Of a stretch of 64,000 nt of DNA, positions 33,596 to 45,224 are shown piece after piece. Made by a program: the position numbers and the translations under genes. Each line of letters begins with the position of its first letter. The stretch's first letter is position 1. The DNA lies in assembly GCF_910592395.1 (NCBI RefSeq), contig NC_088323.1, forward strand, positions 11,023,501 to 11,087,500, in the 5' to 3' direction. This DNA comes from Lineus longissimus (taxonomy: Eukaryota; Nemertea; Pilidiophora; Heteronemertea; Lineidae). The notes under the pieces were generated by a model. The model did no database searches and was not told the DNA's origin. It was given only the letters and a program-made list of their open reading frames with translations.

Positions 33596-34716
33596 AGCTC
33601 ACCTCTTAGCAGAGGTGAGCTTATCCCATACCGTGGCGTCCGTCGTCCGTCGTCCGTCGTCGTCGTCGTCCGTCGTCCGTCGTCCGTTAGCAGGGCACGT
33701 TTCGTAACTGTTAGAGCTATTGAGTTGAAACTTGGTACACATGTACCCTTATGTAATGACACCTTGGAGACCAAGTTTCGGTCCGATTCGTTTCATGGTT
33801 TGGCCACCAGGGGGCCAAACGTTAAAAGTGAAAATATGCAATATCTCCCTTAATAGTAGTCGGGAAATTTTGAAAAAAATATGGTAGGTACTTCTAGCAA
33901 AGGTGCATCATATATCCTCCGGGTTTTTGATTTGACCTCCTTTTCAAGGTCACAGAGGTCAAATGGTGTAAATTGGCCGTTAGGATGTAACGATGGCACG
34001 TTTCTAAACTGCAATGACTATTCATACCAAATTTGGTACACATTTACCTCTTAGTCAGGTGATCTCAGGGACTGAAGTTTGGTCCAATATGATTCACCAC
34101 TTGACCACCAGGGGGCAAAATCCAAAAACCTTAAAAATGTGATTATTCCTTAACTTCTTGCCCGATTGCCACCAATTTGATATCATGGGTACATCTAACC
34201 ACCATACAGTATATGTCACACAGGTTTTTAATTTGACCTTCTTGTCAAGGTCACAGAGGTCAAATGGCGTAAATTCGCCGTCAGGCCATACTATGGCACG
34301 TTTCTTAACTGCAATGACTATTGATCACAAATTAAGTACACATGTACCCCTTGGTCAGGTGATCTCAGGTATCGAAGTTTGGTGCGATCTGATTTGCCGT
34401 TTGGCCTCCAGGGAGGGGGACAAATCCTAAATTCTTCAAAATGCCATTATTCCTAGTAATGACTTGCCCGATTGGCACCAATTTTATATCATAGGTACAT
34501 CTAATTCTAACAACCATTCGATGTGTCACCAGGGTCTTCTTTGATTTGACCTACTTTGCAAGGTCACAGAGGTCGAATGTACTGTAAATTGGCCATTTTG
34601 GGGAAATTGTAATTGCTTGGACCTACATCAAACCTAACACTACATGACACAATACAATGCTCTTTATCCATCTTTCCTCCACATGAGGTGAGCACAATGG
34701 CCCTGGCCATTTCATT
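33596..34716 (+). mobile_element. Family-1 element, complete (1.1 kb)
   Basis: AGCTCACCTC / GAGGTGAGCT palindrome at the start, GTC microsatellite (33636-33690), three ~300-bp core monomers, and a 3' end with GAGGTGAGC, hairpin AATGGCC-CT-GGCCATT and TCATT. Its first 300 bp nearly match the copy at 422. The monomers each carry a TGACCT..AGGTCA-CAG-AGGTCA block. No coding capacity. Confidence 0.75.
33933..33961 (+). promoter_or_regulatory. TGACCT-n8-AGGTCA-n3-AGGTCA cluster
   Basis: TGACCT at 33933-33938, AGGTCA at 33947-33952 and at 33956-33961. The last two form a direct repeat spaced by 3 (DR3), the first two an everted repeat spaced by 8. TCAAGGTCA is also an extended monomer half-site. 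Sequence resemblance only. Confidence 0.35.
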
Positions 34717-34750
34717 AATGTTGAAAGCGGCCATCTTGGAAACCATTTTT

Positions 34751-34933
34751 AGCTCAGTTTGTGATGGAATATTGATATAAACTGCCCCAGAAAAGAAAGC
34801 TGCACTAACACACCACTTCCTCTAAGATCGCAAAATTTACATCAATGACCAAAACTGTTCTCCCCATAGCCACTGCAAATGACATGCATTAACATTACCC
34901 GAGGTGAGCAAATGGTCCCTGGACCATTTCATT
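34751..34933 (+). mobile_element. 183-bp miniature family-1-like element
   Basis: It starts AGCTCAGTTTG after a T run and ends GAGGTGAGC, then hairpin AATGGTCC-CT-GGACCATT and TCATT. The hairpin stem differs from the other family-1 copies by paired changes that keep base pairing. No microsatellite, so an internally deleted form. Confidence 0.6.
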
Positions 34934-35293
34934 TTAAATACAAAATACCCCCCATACGGTATTAATTTATGGTAAATACAATGTATAATTTTTCTAGATA
35001 AATTATTTTTTCAGGGTTTTATGGCTTAAAACCTTTAAGGTTATGGTAAAAGAAGATAAAAGAAAGTGGTTTGGTAATTTTTTGTGCACTATTACCTGAT
35101 TTTGGGGTCAAAAACCACAATTTTTCACAAAAAAGAACATTTTTTGCCGAAAACTGTCACATTTTTTTCCTGAAATATATATCATAAATTTTGGACTGTA
35201 CATCACCAATTTATGAATGTATGTATCACATGAAAAGAAACATATAGCAAAAAAATACCTTTTTTAGTCTTCTTGCATTTCATTTTTGTTCAT

Positions 35294-35730
35294 TTAGTTG
35301 GAGTTACGTTTGTTCGATTTTACATGGTATTCCTTGAAGCACGGAACAACACAAAGTGGAACTCCACAGATGTCACACTCAATCCTTGTCTCTCTCCTGA
35401 TCTTGTTGTCTGCACAAGCAATGCAGCGCCTGTAGGGCTTCTCCTTATTCCCAGTAGGGGTAAGGTGGATGGGGAAATGCCTGCCAGTGTAATGAAGTGG
35501 ACTTGCCAAGGTTGCGGGTCGTCCCCTGGTTGGGTAGCTTGGCATATCACTGTCATCAATGAGTCCTTCAATCAGAGCTTCCCTGAAGAACTTGAAGTCA
35601 AAGGTGCCCCCAGCTTCCTTGTAAATATAGTAAGAGTTCAGCACAACCATATCCAACAGATAAAAGAACAGTTTCTTGTACCACTTGACCGATTTTCTGA
35701 CCGAGCGGTAGGTTGCGGACATGTAATGTA
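35294..35730 (-). pseudogene. piggyBac transposase, C-terminal block
   Basis: It starts right after the L2 tail with 'SATYRSVRKSVKWYKKLFF', the helix after the third catalytic Asp, then 'TFDFKFFREALIEGL'. It ends in a Cys-rich domain (RCIACADNKIRRET, CDICGVPLCVVPCF, H) that fits the PiggyBac C-terminal zinc-binding module. The stop is at 35294. The block is intact in itself. Confidence 0.8.
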
Positions 35731-36530
35731 ATGTAATGTAAATACCATATTTCTATAGCGCCCGTTTCAAGCAAAATGCTCGTTCACGGGCGCTTTACAG
35801 ATAAAAAGATCACACCTGACTAAACAGCTCTGTCTTCAACAATCCGCGAAATTCCTTAAGGGTCGCGGCTGCCCGGATGTTGGTCGGCAGCCGGTTCCAG
35901 AGCGTGGGGGCCGAGTGGCCAAATGCCCGCTCGCCGTATGTTCTTTTTACACGCGGAACTACAAGTGATAGGTCGTGTGCTGACCGCAGGTGCCTTTCTG
36001 GCTCATAGACATTGATCATCTCAGTGAGGTACTGAGGGGCCCGACCGTGCAGGCACTTCCAGACGAGCACCAATGTTTTAAATCTAATTCGCTGCTCCAC
36101 AGGCAGCCAATGTAACTGTCTCAGGACAGGTGTGATGTGTTCCCGCCTGGATGTGCGTGTGACAATCGGGCCGCAGCATTCTGAGCCCGCTGCAGTCTCC
36201 AGATGACAGTCCCTGGCAGCCTGTTGAGGAGCGAATTACAATAGTCCAGCCTGGATGACACTAGACCGTTGGTGAGAGATATAGCCGCACGATCGGTAAG
36301 GTACCTCCTAACATGGCCAATGTTTCTCAGCTGGGCGAAAGCCGACTGACAGACGCTTGTAACCTTCAACAGGGCCGTTTCAGTTGAGTGCAACTTTCTA
36401 TAGGCCGATTGGTGAACCTCATGCAGATCATTGGCCAGGAGGTGACGCTCGAGGCGCCTGTCCACAACCTTCTCCAATACCTTTGATACAAATGGTAAGT
36501 TTGAGACAGGTCTATAGTTCTTCATCTGGT
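35731..36530 (-). mobile_element. L2-type LINE 3' fragment with internal deletion
   Basis: Minus strand: 'NYRPVSNLPFVSKVLEKVV' and 'HQSAYRKLHSTETALLKV' (RT fingers) run directly into 'RRYLTDRAAISLTNGLVSSR' and 'LDYCNSLLNRLP', so the palm with the YADD box is deleted. After a shift, 'RIRFKTLVLVWKCLHGRAPQ' and 'PTLWNRLP' complete the L2 C-terminus, with stop at 35810. The 3' end is a short (TTACA)n tail at 35722-35745. It sits between the codons of the piggyBac 'LSDQM' motif and the following block. Confidence 0.85.
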
Positions 36531-36790
36531 CAGACAAATCGCCCATTCCCTCATTGTAAGTGAGAATACATGCTGGCTTCATCCTGGGGGATCCATCCTT
36601 TTCTTTTTTACCAGTATCACTCATCTCTGCATTGTGCATAGTAGAGAGCATTCTAACATATTTCCTATCCCTCCATATGAGGGCAATCAAACCCTCGGCA
36701 CATGTCCTGGATATCACGTCCCCCTTCTTCATTTTCATACGTTTCAAAGGCTCCTTGCCAAATTCTTGGGGCATGTTCTTTCTATTTTTT
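36531..36790 (-). pseudogene. piggyBac transposase, middle block
   Basis: It reads 'NRKNMPQEFGKEPLKRMKM', 'DVISRTCAEGLIALIWRD', 'VRMLSTMH' and ends in 'YNEGMGDLSDQM', which carries the third catalytic Asp. The open frame that covers it continues falsely into the inserted L2. Confidence 0.85.
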
Positions 36791-38465
36791 AGCTCAGCTG
36801 ACTAAGTCAGCCGAGCTTGTCAAATAAGTTGTTCAGTGGCGTCCGTCTGTCCATCCATCCATCCATCCGTCCGTCCATCCGTTAAACCCATGGTGCACAT
36901 TTTGTAACCGTAAGACCTAGAGACTTCAATTTTGCATTTCTGGATACTTCTGGTCAAACTCTACTTTCAAAACAAAATTTGTCGCCATTCGACCTACTTC
37001 CTGCGAGCGAGAGTGCATGAAGGAAACTGGCCTATATCGGCCTAGGAGCAGCAGAATTAGTCGAAATATGCTCTAATATTAAGATAAAATTCTTGAAAAT
37101 CTATTTTATTGAGAAAAAGTTCAAAATTTTAACAGGAGAGGGCGCTACCTGCCTTTTAATTATTTCTGCCGATTCAAATTCCCGCCGATGACGTCAGCCA
37201 TCAATGAAGTCTCCTATTTGCCAGTTCTCAAAACATGGCAGCTACACAACAAAAGCAGTAGCTCCAGGAATAAATCACTGTTCACTTCAGCTTCGTAATC
37301 GATTGTACCCCCACTTTATTGTGTTTTGTGTGGTGTTCCTATTCAATCAACGATGTAAGGCCTTATAATGTTGGTTTTAATTGAGAAAGTGCATTATAAG
37401 CGGCGTACGAAATACCGAAGCGGAGACAAAATGGCGGCATGTTGTTTACGCCATGTGCAATAATCTTGGAGCTCAATGACACTCAAGTACCCAATTTTCT
37501 GCTTAAAAAGTAGTCTGGTAGGCGATATTATCACTAGTTCGTTTCAGTGGTATTCATAAGGTCTTTAGGGACTACTTTCAGAAATTAGTTCTTGAAAATT
37601 TGGCCACATTTCTGTGAAAACGATATCGGAAGTGCATGCTCTGTTCGCGATGACATCGCCGATGTATTTTGAAGTGGAGAATTCCCACAGTATGTGCAGT
37701 GAATCGGCATGATTCTGTTCGCCTATTAAGTTTTAGTTCTACGATTCTTTCATGAGTAAAAAGTAAACATTCTAAGCAATACAATAACGTCACTCCCATA
37801 AAAATTGTTGGAAATTGAGGGAGCTGCGGCATTCTGTTCGGCAACTGGCAGCGCTGAAAAAATACATTGCATACTGTACAATACCAAATGGCACATTTTA
37901 AAAAGCGCTCATTGGACAACGTAGGGAATCACCAGAAATGACGTCATCGCTGGTCTAAATAGAAAACTACGGTGGCGCAGTGGTTTAGCATTAACTTCGT
38001 CATGCAAGCTTCAGCAACAAAACGATTTCTCATGAATGATTTGTTTGATCATCATCAGCTTGTTTCCCCTGAAAGATAAAAAAATGATTTACAATTTCCA
38101 TCAAAGTTTTCTATTTTGTGTATAGTCACATGTTATTTAACTGGCAAGGAGCCAAGCAGTTTTGAATATTCGCGGGAAAATACTTCGTACTTGTAAACGA
38201 GGCTATGACAATGAGTATCCTCATTCATGGCATAAACTTCATGTTTCGGTAAATATTTTCATACAATGATTTCACCCGAATTATGGTCAGGATTTAGGAA
38301 TGAACAGTGGCATAATTATGTCAACCAAAAACATTGGTACCGTAGTGAACTCAAAAGGATATCAAATACCATGGAGCATGCCATTTTCATGCATAATGAA
38401 CTAAACACCGGGAAGATATTAATGATATTAACTCAGCTGAGCGCCAAGCCCTTGGGCCTCTTGTT
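36791..38465 (+). mobile_element. Family-2 element, complete (1.7 kb)
   Basis: AGCTCAGCTGACTAAG with TCAGCCGAGCT at the start, a CCAT/CCGT tetramer microsatellite (36849-36888), and CAGCTGAGCGCCAAG, hairpin AAGCCC-TT-GGGCCT, CTTGTT at the end. It lies inside the piggyBac coding sequence, after 'GTVRT', and the piggyBac frame resumes at 'NRKNMP'. No Rep, helicase or transposase. Inner parts match 9240-9830. Confidence 0.8.
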
Positions 38466-39713
38466 CTGACAGTCCCAACAACATTTGTCTTTTGTTGGAA
38501 CAGTTTCACATGCAAGAGTGGACTAGAGTACCAATTATCAATGTAAATAGTATAGCCCTTCCCAAGCAAGTCAGCATTCAGATCAAGAACAACCTTGGCA
38601 CTGGCTGGAACGGTTTTGTCCTTGTCCTCTCCCGTGTAGACTTTCAGGTTCCAGATGTAACCAGCTGCTTTACCTTTGCTCTGGCACACCTTGTATACTT
38701 TTATACCAAACCTTGCCCTCTTTTGAGGGTTATGTTGCCTGAATTTCAGACGTCCCTTGAATTTGAGAAGTGATTCATCCGTTGAAATGTGCTCTGTTGG
38801 TGTGTAATTTGTCTTGAACCTGTCAGTCACAAGATCAATGATAGGCCTAACCTTTGCAAGCCTTTCACTTGGATCACTGTCCTCATTGTTCACAAAGTGG
38901 AGATTACTCAGAATCTTACGAAACCTATCCCTGGGCATGCATCTGTTGAAAAAGGGAGTCTCATATATAGGCTTCTTACTCCAGTAGTCGCTGATTTCTG
39001 GCTTCTTCACCAGACCCATGGCAATGCACAGTGCAAGCAATGTTTTTATTTCACTTGGGCTGCTGTCATACCACTCAATATCATGACCCTTCTTGACATG
39101 ATCAGGTGTCCTCTTTTTGTTGAAAGCATATCTGTTAGTCTCATTAGATATAGTTTCTATCATCCACTCGGGAAAGAAGTGATAGAAAATTTTCAATGGT
39201 GAAGTCTTATCATCAATGTCCCCCAGTTGAATGCCAGGTGTGCCAGTAAAAGGGTGAATAGTTGGGGTATGGTCTTGATTGAGCCAATCAATGGGGTCCA
39301 TTACAATGGCAGGGTCAGCTGGTTGTCTGGCCACGGGCATGAGTACGGCAACCACGTGGATGTCCTTGTCCTTGTCCCCTGCCACGAGGACGTCCCCGAC
39401 CCCGTCCAGGTCTACCTGGCCTACTCAGACCTCTACCACGCACTGGAGGGGGGCTAGGACTTCCGTCCCTGTAACTATCATGGCTCTGCCCACTCAAATG
39501 GTCTGAATCATCATGTTCACTACCATACACGCTGCCTGTATCACTCAAATTGTCATAATCTGTCAAAGTTTCTTGATCACTATCTTCTTCCGACTCAGAA
39601 TCTGTCAACACCTTACCCCTTCTGCGAGATTTAGGAAGTTCATACGTTTCTATATTGGAATCCGATTCATCAGCGGTCATATTGAGGTCCTCCGAACCGC
39701 TAGATGCCATCAA
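38466..39713 (-). pseudogene. piggyBac transposase, N-terminal block
   Basis: Starts MASSGSEDLNMTADESDSN (39704), an acidic segment typical of piggyBac N-termini, then an RG-rich stretch. A frameshift near 39370 leads to 'MDPIDWLNQDHTPTIHPFTG'. The DDE domain follows: 'STDESLLKFKGRLKFRQ' with the first catalytic Asp and 'YTIYIDNWYSSPLL' with the second. It ends at the family-2 insertion after 'NVVGTVRT'. Confidence 0.85.
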
Positions 39714-39944
39714 ATCATCAATAACTTCCCCGCAGTGAAAAAATTCAAAGCCATTTTTTCATCAAAATCGACTACACGTGGCCACACTTTGACCGCGCAA
39801 ACCACACACTTTAGATGATCAGAATCGCTAGTGCTGCCATCTCCTAACAGTTGATGTAACCAGACTTCGATTCAAAGGGTTAGATCGCGCTTGAGAACTA
39901 CGGGAGTCGCATAGATCGTCAATGAAGTTGGGTCCTATGCTTGA

Positions 39945-39999
39945 CGTGATATCACGGGCCCCGTAGGGAATGGTTTTGCGTAGGTCGCGTGATATCACG
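39945..39999. repeat. Paired 12-bp subterminal palindromes of piggyBac
   Basis: CGTGATATCACG occurs at 39945-39956 and 39988-39999, close to the transposon end. Such subterminal repeats are usually transposase contacts; this is inferred. Confidence 0.6.
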
Positions 40000-40262
40000 T
40001 CACCCGTAGGCAAAGGGTTAATCAAAATAACTTAAGGTAATTACTCAATACCTTTTTATGCTACTGACTTCACAGACTAGAATTACAATAGTCATCCTTG
40101 GCTATAGAATATTGGATCATGATGCACACTGACACTACTAGGCTCGAAATCTGCTCATGAAGTAGGGCATACTTCAACATGAGCAAAGGTTCTGGCAAAT
40201 GGAACAGAGATGCCATAAAACAAATCAACACAATGAATTAACACCATATGCCACTCAGTCCA

Positions 40263-43200
40263 TTAACCAACCCAGGCTGGGTTGGTTACACATATCATTG
40301 TTTCCGGCCATGACCTGTACATAAATGGGCGCCTTGACCTCTCCCCTGCATCAAACAACTTTCTCACAATTGGTTTGGGGTCAAAGTCAGCGAGGGAGCA
40401 ACCCTCAGAACTAATCCGGATCAGGTCCGAGGTGGTGGAAACGTGGAGACTGGCCCTCGTGTCGGACTTAATCCTCTGTTGGGCAGAGAAGCCCCTCTCA
40501 CACTGGGCGCTTGACACAGGGACAACCAACATGATCTTGAGAAGGTGCTGGATATTCTGGAAAAAGCAGTATTAATACCAACATCTGTCTCATTCAAGGC
40601 TGCTATGGATGAACATGGTCATGTATGGACCAAGTAGAAATGACTAGGAGACAATCCCATTTCATTCCTTACAAATTATTTCATTGATTGCAAACAAAGA
40701 AGTCTCATTCTATCAATGCATGTGAGACAAGTTTAAGTTGCCGATGATGATATGAATGCTGTAAAGTAACCTACCACAGAGACTACCTCTGTTGACTAAT
40801 TACTTGATGCTGTTCCCTTTGTTTTTGACTTACCTTGTAGTCAGTAGTGTAGGGTTCCTTTGTCAGAAACATCTGCCACAGATCATTGGAGTCTTCTTTG
40901 CTTGGAATTGTCTATTGGTCAAAGTTTTAATGAGTAAAAACTCCTCCTGGATATTTGCCACCTCACAACCATTCCTGAAAAAAAGACTTGCAAAAGTGAA
41001 CCTAGGGCCTACATCATGTACAAAATTAATACAACTTATACATTTACTTACTACATCAGCCTGCCCTCACCCCACAACATATCTCCTTTTTCAACGTTAT
41101 CACAATATTAAACCTTTGGCAAATTGAACCATGGGATACTAGTAACTTTTGTACAGGTACATTTTTACCTTCTCAGGAAGTCACCGAAGTACATCTTGAG
41201 GTATTCAACCTCCTCCTCCCCATAGCTTTCAAGATCCTGGGATCTGCTTGGCCAGTCATCATGGTTGAACACCATATTCAGGCACTTGCATGCTGTACTC
41301 GCAGAATCAGCTTTGGTCAAATCTGGAATGGGATCGCCAAGGAGGGATTTAAACCTATCCGTTATCTCTTTAACTGTGAGGGAGACAACCTTCTTGATGA
41401 CACCAACTAGTTTGGGGTCCTTGATACCATTGATCTTCAGGGAATCAGCATATTCATCATCAGCTGACAGGTCAATACCCTGAAAACAAGAACAGTTGCA
41501 GCTTTAAGGGCTGATCCCATTTCATATAAAAGCAAAACAATTTGAATGAGATAGATGTACATGTACATGAATGCACAATTATTGTATGATTGATTTGAGT
41601 ATTTGCTTTATGAATTGATCATTTTTCTTAGAACAAAGCGTCGCCACCATACTCTTTTGTTCTACAATACCTGGAATTTGGCATGTTCACCCTCCGCCGA
41701 CCTGGCAAGTATTGCTCTAGTTTTCCACCTCTCTTTGGTCTTTCTTCAAGGCTCAGAAGCTGACGTACAGTAGTTTCAACTGCAGTGATAGCTTGCTGCA
41801 GACTAAGATCATTCTTTTGAATTTGTAGGCTCAGCGCTGAGACAATCACAAATACATCTGCCAAGAAGTGTCCACAGACAACGAAGTGTAGTTTTTTCAT
41901 GGTTTTGACAAGCTTAAATAAAAGAAGGGGTCAGATAGTATTCAAGTTAGTAGGTTTGTAGCCACCTAAAATGTTATGCCTGTATTAATATACATGTACT
42001 GGTCAGGCCCGTGCATAGCCATAGAGTGATCATGATGTCATCATGACATGACCATGAGGTTCTGGAGAACCTACCTTCTTGGCCCGACCCGAGATGTCAG
42101 CCTTTGGATGTGTTGCAGCAAGATGCTCCATGTGGCAATATGTGGCATTGTTTTGCCCAGATGCTGGCGATTCATGCATCATGAATATGTCTGATGCCCG
42201 CTTGACATGGGGCATCCACCTGGTACCTTTCACATTGGAAACCTACAACATAGACGAAGGAATAGCTCTGATGATGCCTTGACTGCAAATCAAATAATGT
42301 GGACATGTTGGGGGGGGGGTACCAAAATCAAAATGAACTAGCAAAATGTTTCAGCTGACTCGTAAGCAGACTCGACCCATTTCTGAACAGCTGCTCACCT
42401 TCAGTATATTGACTCCCAGCTCTCCTCCAAGGCTCTTCAGTTCCCTGATGGATTTATTGCTGCAGTGGTAAGTTTTCCACACCAGAAATAGAGTATCATA
42501 CAGCTCTTCTACAATGTGTACTTTCTTTTGCAGTACGAGGACTGCCAGCTCTAACCTGAAATTAAATTTTTTTTTATGACATGATTAATAGCCTCTCAGT
42601 AATTATACCAGTAGTCTGAGTAGTGACATTATTACTCACCTATGGACCATGCAATGAATGGGTATAACATGTGACCCCGCCTTATCTTGCAATTTTTTGA
42701 TCACGCCACCCCTGTGGCCAACATTGACCGAGGCCCCATCTGAGCCCATAGAAACCAGCTTATCGCTCCATCCGACTGGGCCATCATCTGTATATTTTCC
42801 AAGAATGTCGAAGCCCTTAGAAATGGCTTCAGTTACTCCTGAAATGAAAGGAGGTTGGGTATTCTAAATTTCAAAACTCTTAATGTAATCATTCTTGTAG
42901 TGTGTGAATGGAGAATTACTTTATACAGGTTGATATGTATAATGTAATCCTAGCCAATGGCAATAGTTCCTTCCCCATCAATATCGGATTCAAAGTCATG
43001 GCTTCATCTGTCCTGGCACAAGACCCTTTAATATTAAAAAAATTAAATAATGAAAGCAGAAAGGGTGACTGACTTCAAGTTGTAGCAGGCATACCTTCTG
43101 CATGGGTGTGTTCCACCTCAACCTGACCAACAAGGCGATTCACTGCCCTTCCATCTCCTAACACTCTGGCGTAGATGATCTCACATTCTTGGTTTGGTGG

Positions 43201-43737
43201 TGTCAGTATCACCATCTATTATCATGGACAGGTAGCGAGCCTTGCCCAATTTAGAGTTCAGTTCATCTCTCATGTTGTCAGCTATTGCACCAACAAACTC
43301 CGCACACTTCACATCATTGTCGTAGGTCGGGTTGATGCTTAAGCCACATTTTTTTGTGGTAGAGCATGACTGGGTGATATTTAGTGAACGGCATCTCCTC
43401 TTTCGCAATTAGGTACGCTATGTTGAACTTCACCTCCAGTTGCTTCACGGCCGCCAGCTGTTGAGAGGAATATTGCCTCTTGAAGTGACTCGAGCTCTGA
43501 AAAAGGTATTTCTTAGCCTTTTTCTTGGGGGGCGGGACTGGCACTAGCTGGCTTCCTGTGGGACTGTCATCTATACGCACTACATCAGGCCCTTCATCGT
43601 GGCTGGCTCCACTGGCTTGAACTTGGCTCAGTGACGCCCTGTTCTGCATTATCATCATCGCCACCCTAACGATCCCTGCACCATCTTCATTACTGGGGCC
43701 CGAGACCAATTCAGCACTTCGCTGGCGCTTGTGTCCT
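40263..43737 (-). pseudogene. hAT-derived ZNF862-like gene, eight exons, frames broken
   Basis: Exons on the minus strand: 43737-43095, 42838-42640, 42555-42399, 42242-42075, 41912-41671, 41479-41169, 40974-40834, 40556-40263. Every junction has GT donor and AG acceptor (for example GTGAGT at 42639, GTAAGT at 40833), and phases agree. Content: 'AVKQLEVKFNIAYLIAKEEM', 'GLSINPTYDNDVKCAEF' and 'YLSMIIDGDTD' in exon 1; 'LVSMGSDGASVNVGHRGG' in exon 2; 'VKGTRWMPHVKRA' in exon 4; 'LWQMFLTKEPYTTDYK' in exon 7; the hAT dimerisation block 'VPVSSAQCERGFSAQ' in exon 8. At least four one-base shifts occur (A-run in exon 1, later in exon 1, exon 5, exon 7). It could be a dead gene, or a real gene with sequencing indels. 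A 5' zinc-finger exon may lie above 43740. Confidence 0.8.
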
Positions 43738-45224
43738 CTGAAAAGGAATAATATACACCAGTACTAAAGGAACATCGGCTGCTGTGAAGTTTCAAAAGAA
43801 TCAGACCACAACTGTAGGAGGAGATGCAATTCAAGTGCAAATTTGAAAGGTTCATAACTACACCGCCACCTATAGGCCAAATATGAGAACAAATCATGAA
43901 ATTCTATTATGAGTGTCACTCTGTGTACGATGTCAAAAAAAAATTTCGTGGCAGGTTTCAAAAGAACATGCACACCCACTTTGACGTGACATTTATTTGC
44001 CTAAAGTATATACAAATTGTGTAGCCTGATTTGCGGGGTTTACAGTATGGGTTTGGGAACAAGGAACCGGTCATCATTGTAATATTATAGGCCTTTACAA
44101 TGAAGCTGAATAAATCATCCATACCGACATCGTCAGGGTGTGGGCTGGCTTTAGGCTATCCTTTCGGCCTGGCGATTGTAGCTCTGACGATCTCGGGAAG
44201 CATAAATTATATACTAACGAAAGTCTTATGTTTTCATTTAGATCGATGAAATGTTTATGTGAATTCCATCAGGGCCTAACGATGAATGAATCTTATTCTA
44301 ATCTTGCAGTAGGCAATGGTAGGCCAGATGTGCAGACCCCATGGAGATGTAGGCTAGGCCTGCATAGCACTGTCGCCGCTAGCCACCATCATTCCACGTG
44401 CATGCATCAGTTTAGGGCGTGGTCCGACGTCTGTCATTATGTGCATGCGGACTTATCATTGAAAGATACTACTGCCGCCGCGAAGGATTTTTATGCGCCA
44501 AATGAGAAATCGACACTTCTACCAATGATTTATAGGCCCTATCTCATATAAACAAACCCTACCCTGCTAAAAAAAATACTGATAACGTTGTCTGCGCCAT
44601 TGCTTGTCAAGCACGTGCTGAGCAGCAAGCAACGAACCCACCCCTACTAAACGATATGCATTCAGCAGCGCCATCTTTAAAATTCCCGCTGGCCAATTGA
44701 GGAACTAACCTGTTATTGTTATCTCGTCCACCGGGTTATATTCGCGCTGCTTTATACACTTGTGCAGTGGGCGTAAGAAATTCCAGGGAATGTGATTGGA
44801 TTTATTGATCGAGAATCGCGGCCCGGCTTGTGTATGAGCTACGGGGCCGACGAAAGACATTGACAGGAGTTCTGGCATGAGGAAAAACTATGCGTACTCA
44901 CCGGGAACGGAAGATTTGAACTCTGATCGCACGTGGGGTTTATTCGCAGAAATTTGGTAGCATTGTGTTCAACAAATTAGACAGTCGCATAACGATAATA
45001 CGGTCGCATGAGGGCAGCATTTTAGTATCGCACGGTTGCGAATGGACTCCCAGTTATGATCGCATTTTGGAAATTAAGATCGCAAAATGCGACCAACTGG
45101 TCACAACTTTGAGCCCTGCATGCTTCAAGTCAGAGTAGTCCTAGCTACTATTATGGGGGGAAAGACTAGCTGTAGCAATTTAAGTTGAATAATAGAAGTT
45201 CCGATTCTATTGCCAGCTAAGAAA
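43738..45224. other. Non-coding stretch upstream of the hAT gene
   Basis: No exon could be supported. It may hold the missing 5' exon or promoter of the hAT gene. A 137-codon frame at 44138 has no recognisable content. Confidence 0.4.

Larger units (their letters stand above)
35294..40017 (-). mobile_element. piggyBac transposon with two nested insertions
   Basis: The 5' terminus (right side) reads inward CCCTTTGCCTACGGG after TTAA (40018-40021), with two subterminal CGTGATATCACG palindromes. The transposase follows on the minus strand in three blocks separated by a family-2 element (36791-38465) and an L2-type LINE (35731-36530). The left TTAA terminus was not found below 35294; the downstream sequence may be truncated. 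Confidence 0.8.

Noticed and set aside
35273-35731. A 152-codon plus-strand frame
   Set aside because: It is antisense to the piggyBac C-terminal block, whose Cys-rich motif is on the minus strand.
39227-39506. Plus-strand frames rich in Ser/Thr/Pro
   Set aside because: Shadows of the RG-rich N-terminal region of the piggyBac transposase on the minus strand.
43655-43979. Minus-strand frames of 71-80 codons above the hAT gene as its first exon
   Set aside because: They cross the clear splice acceptor at 43738 and lack the zinc-finger or NLS content expected of a ZNF862-like first exon.
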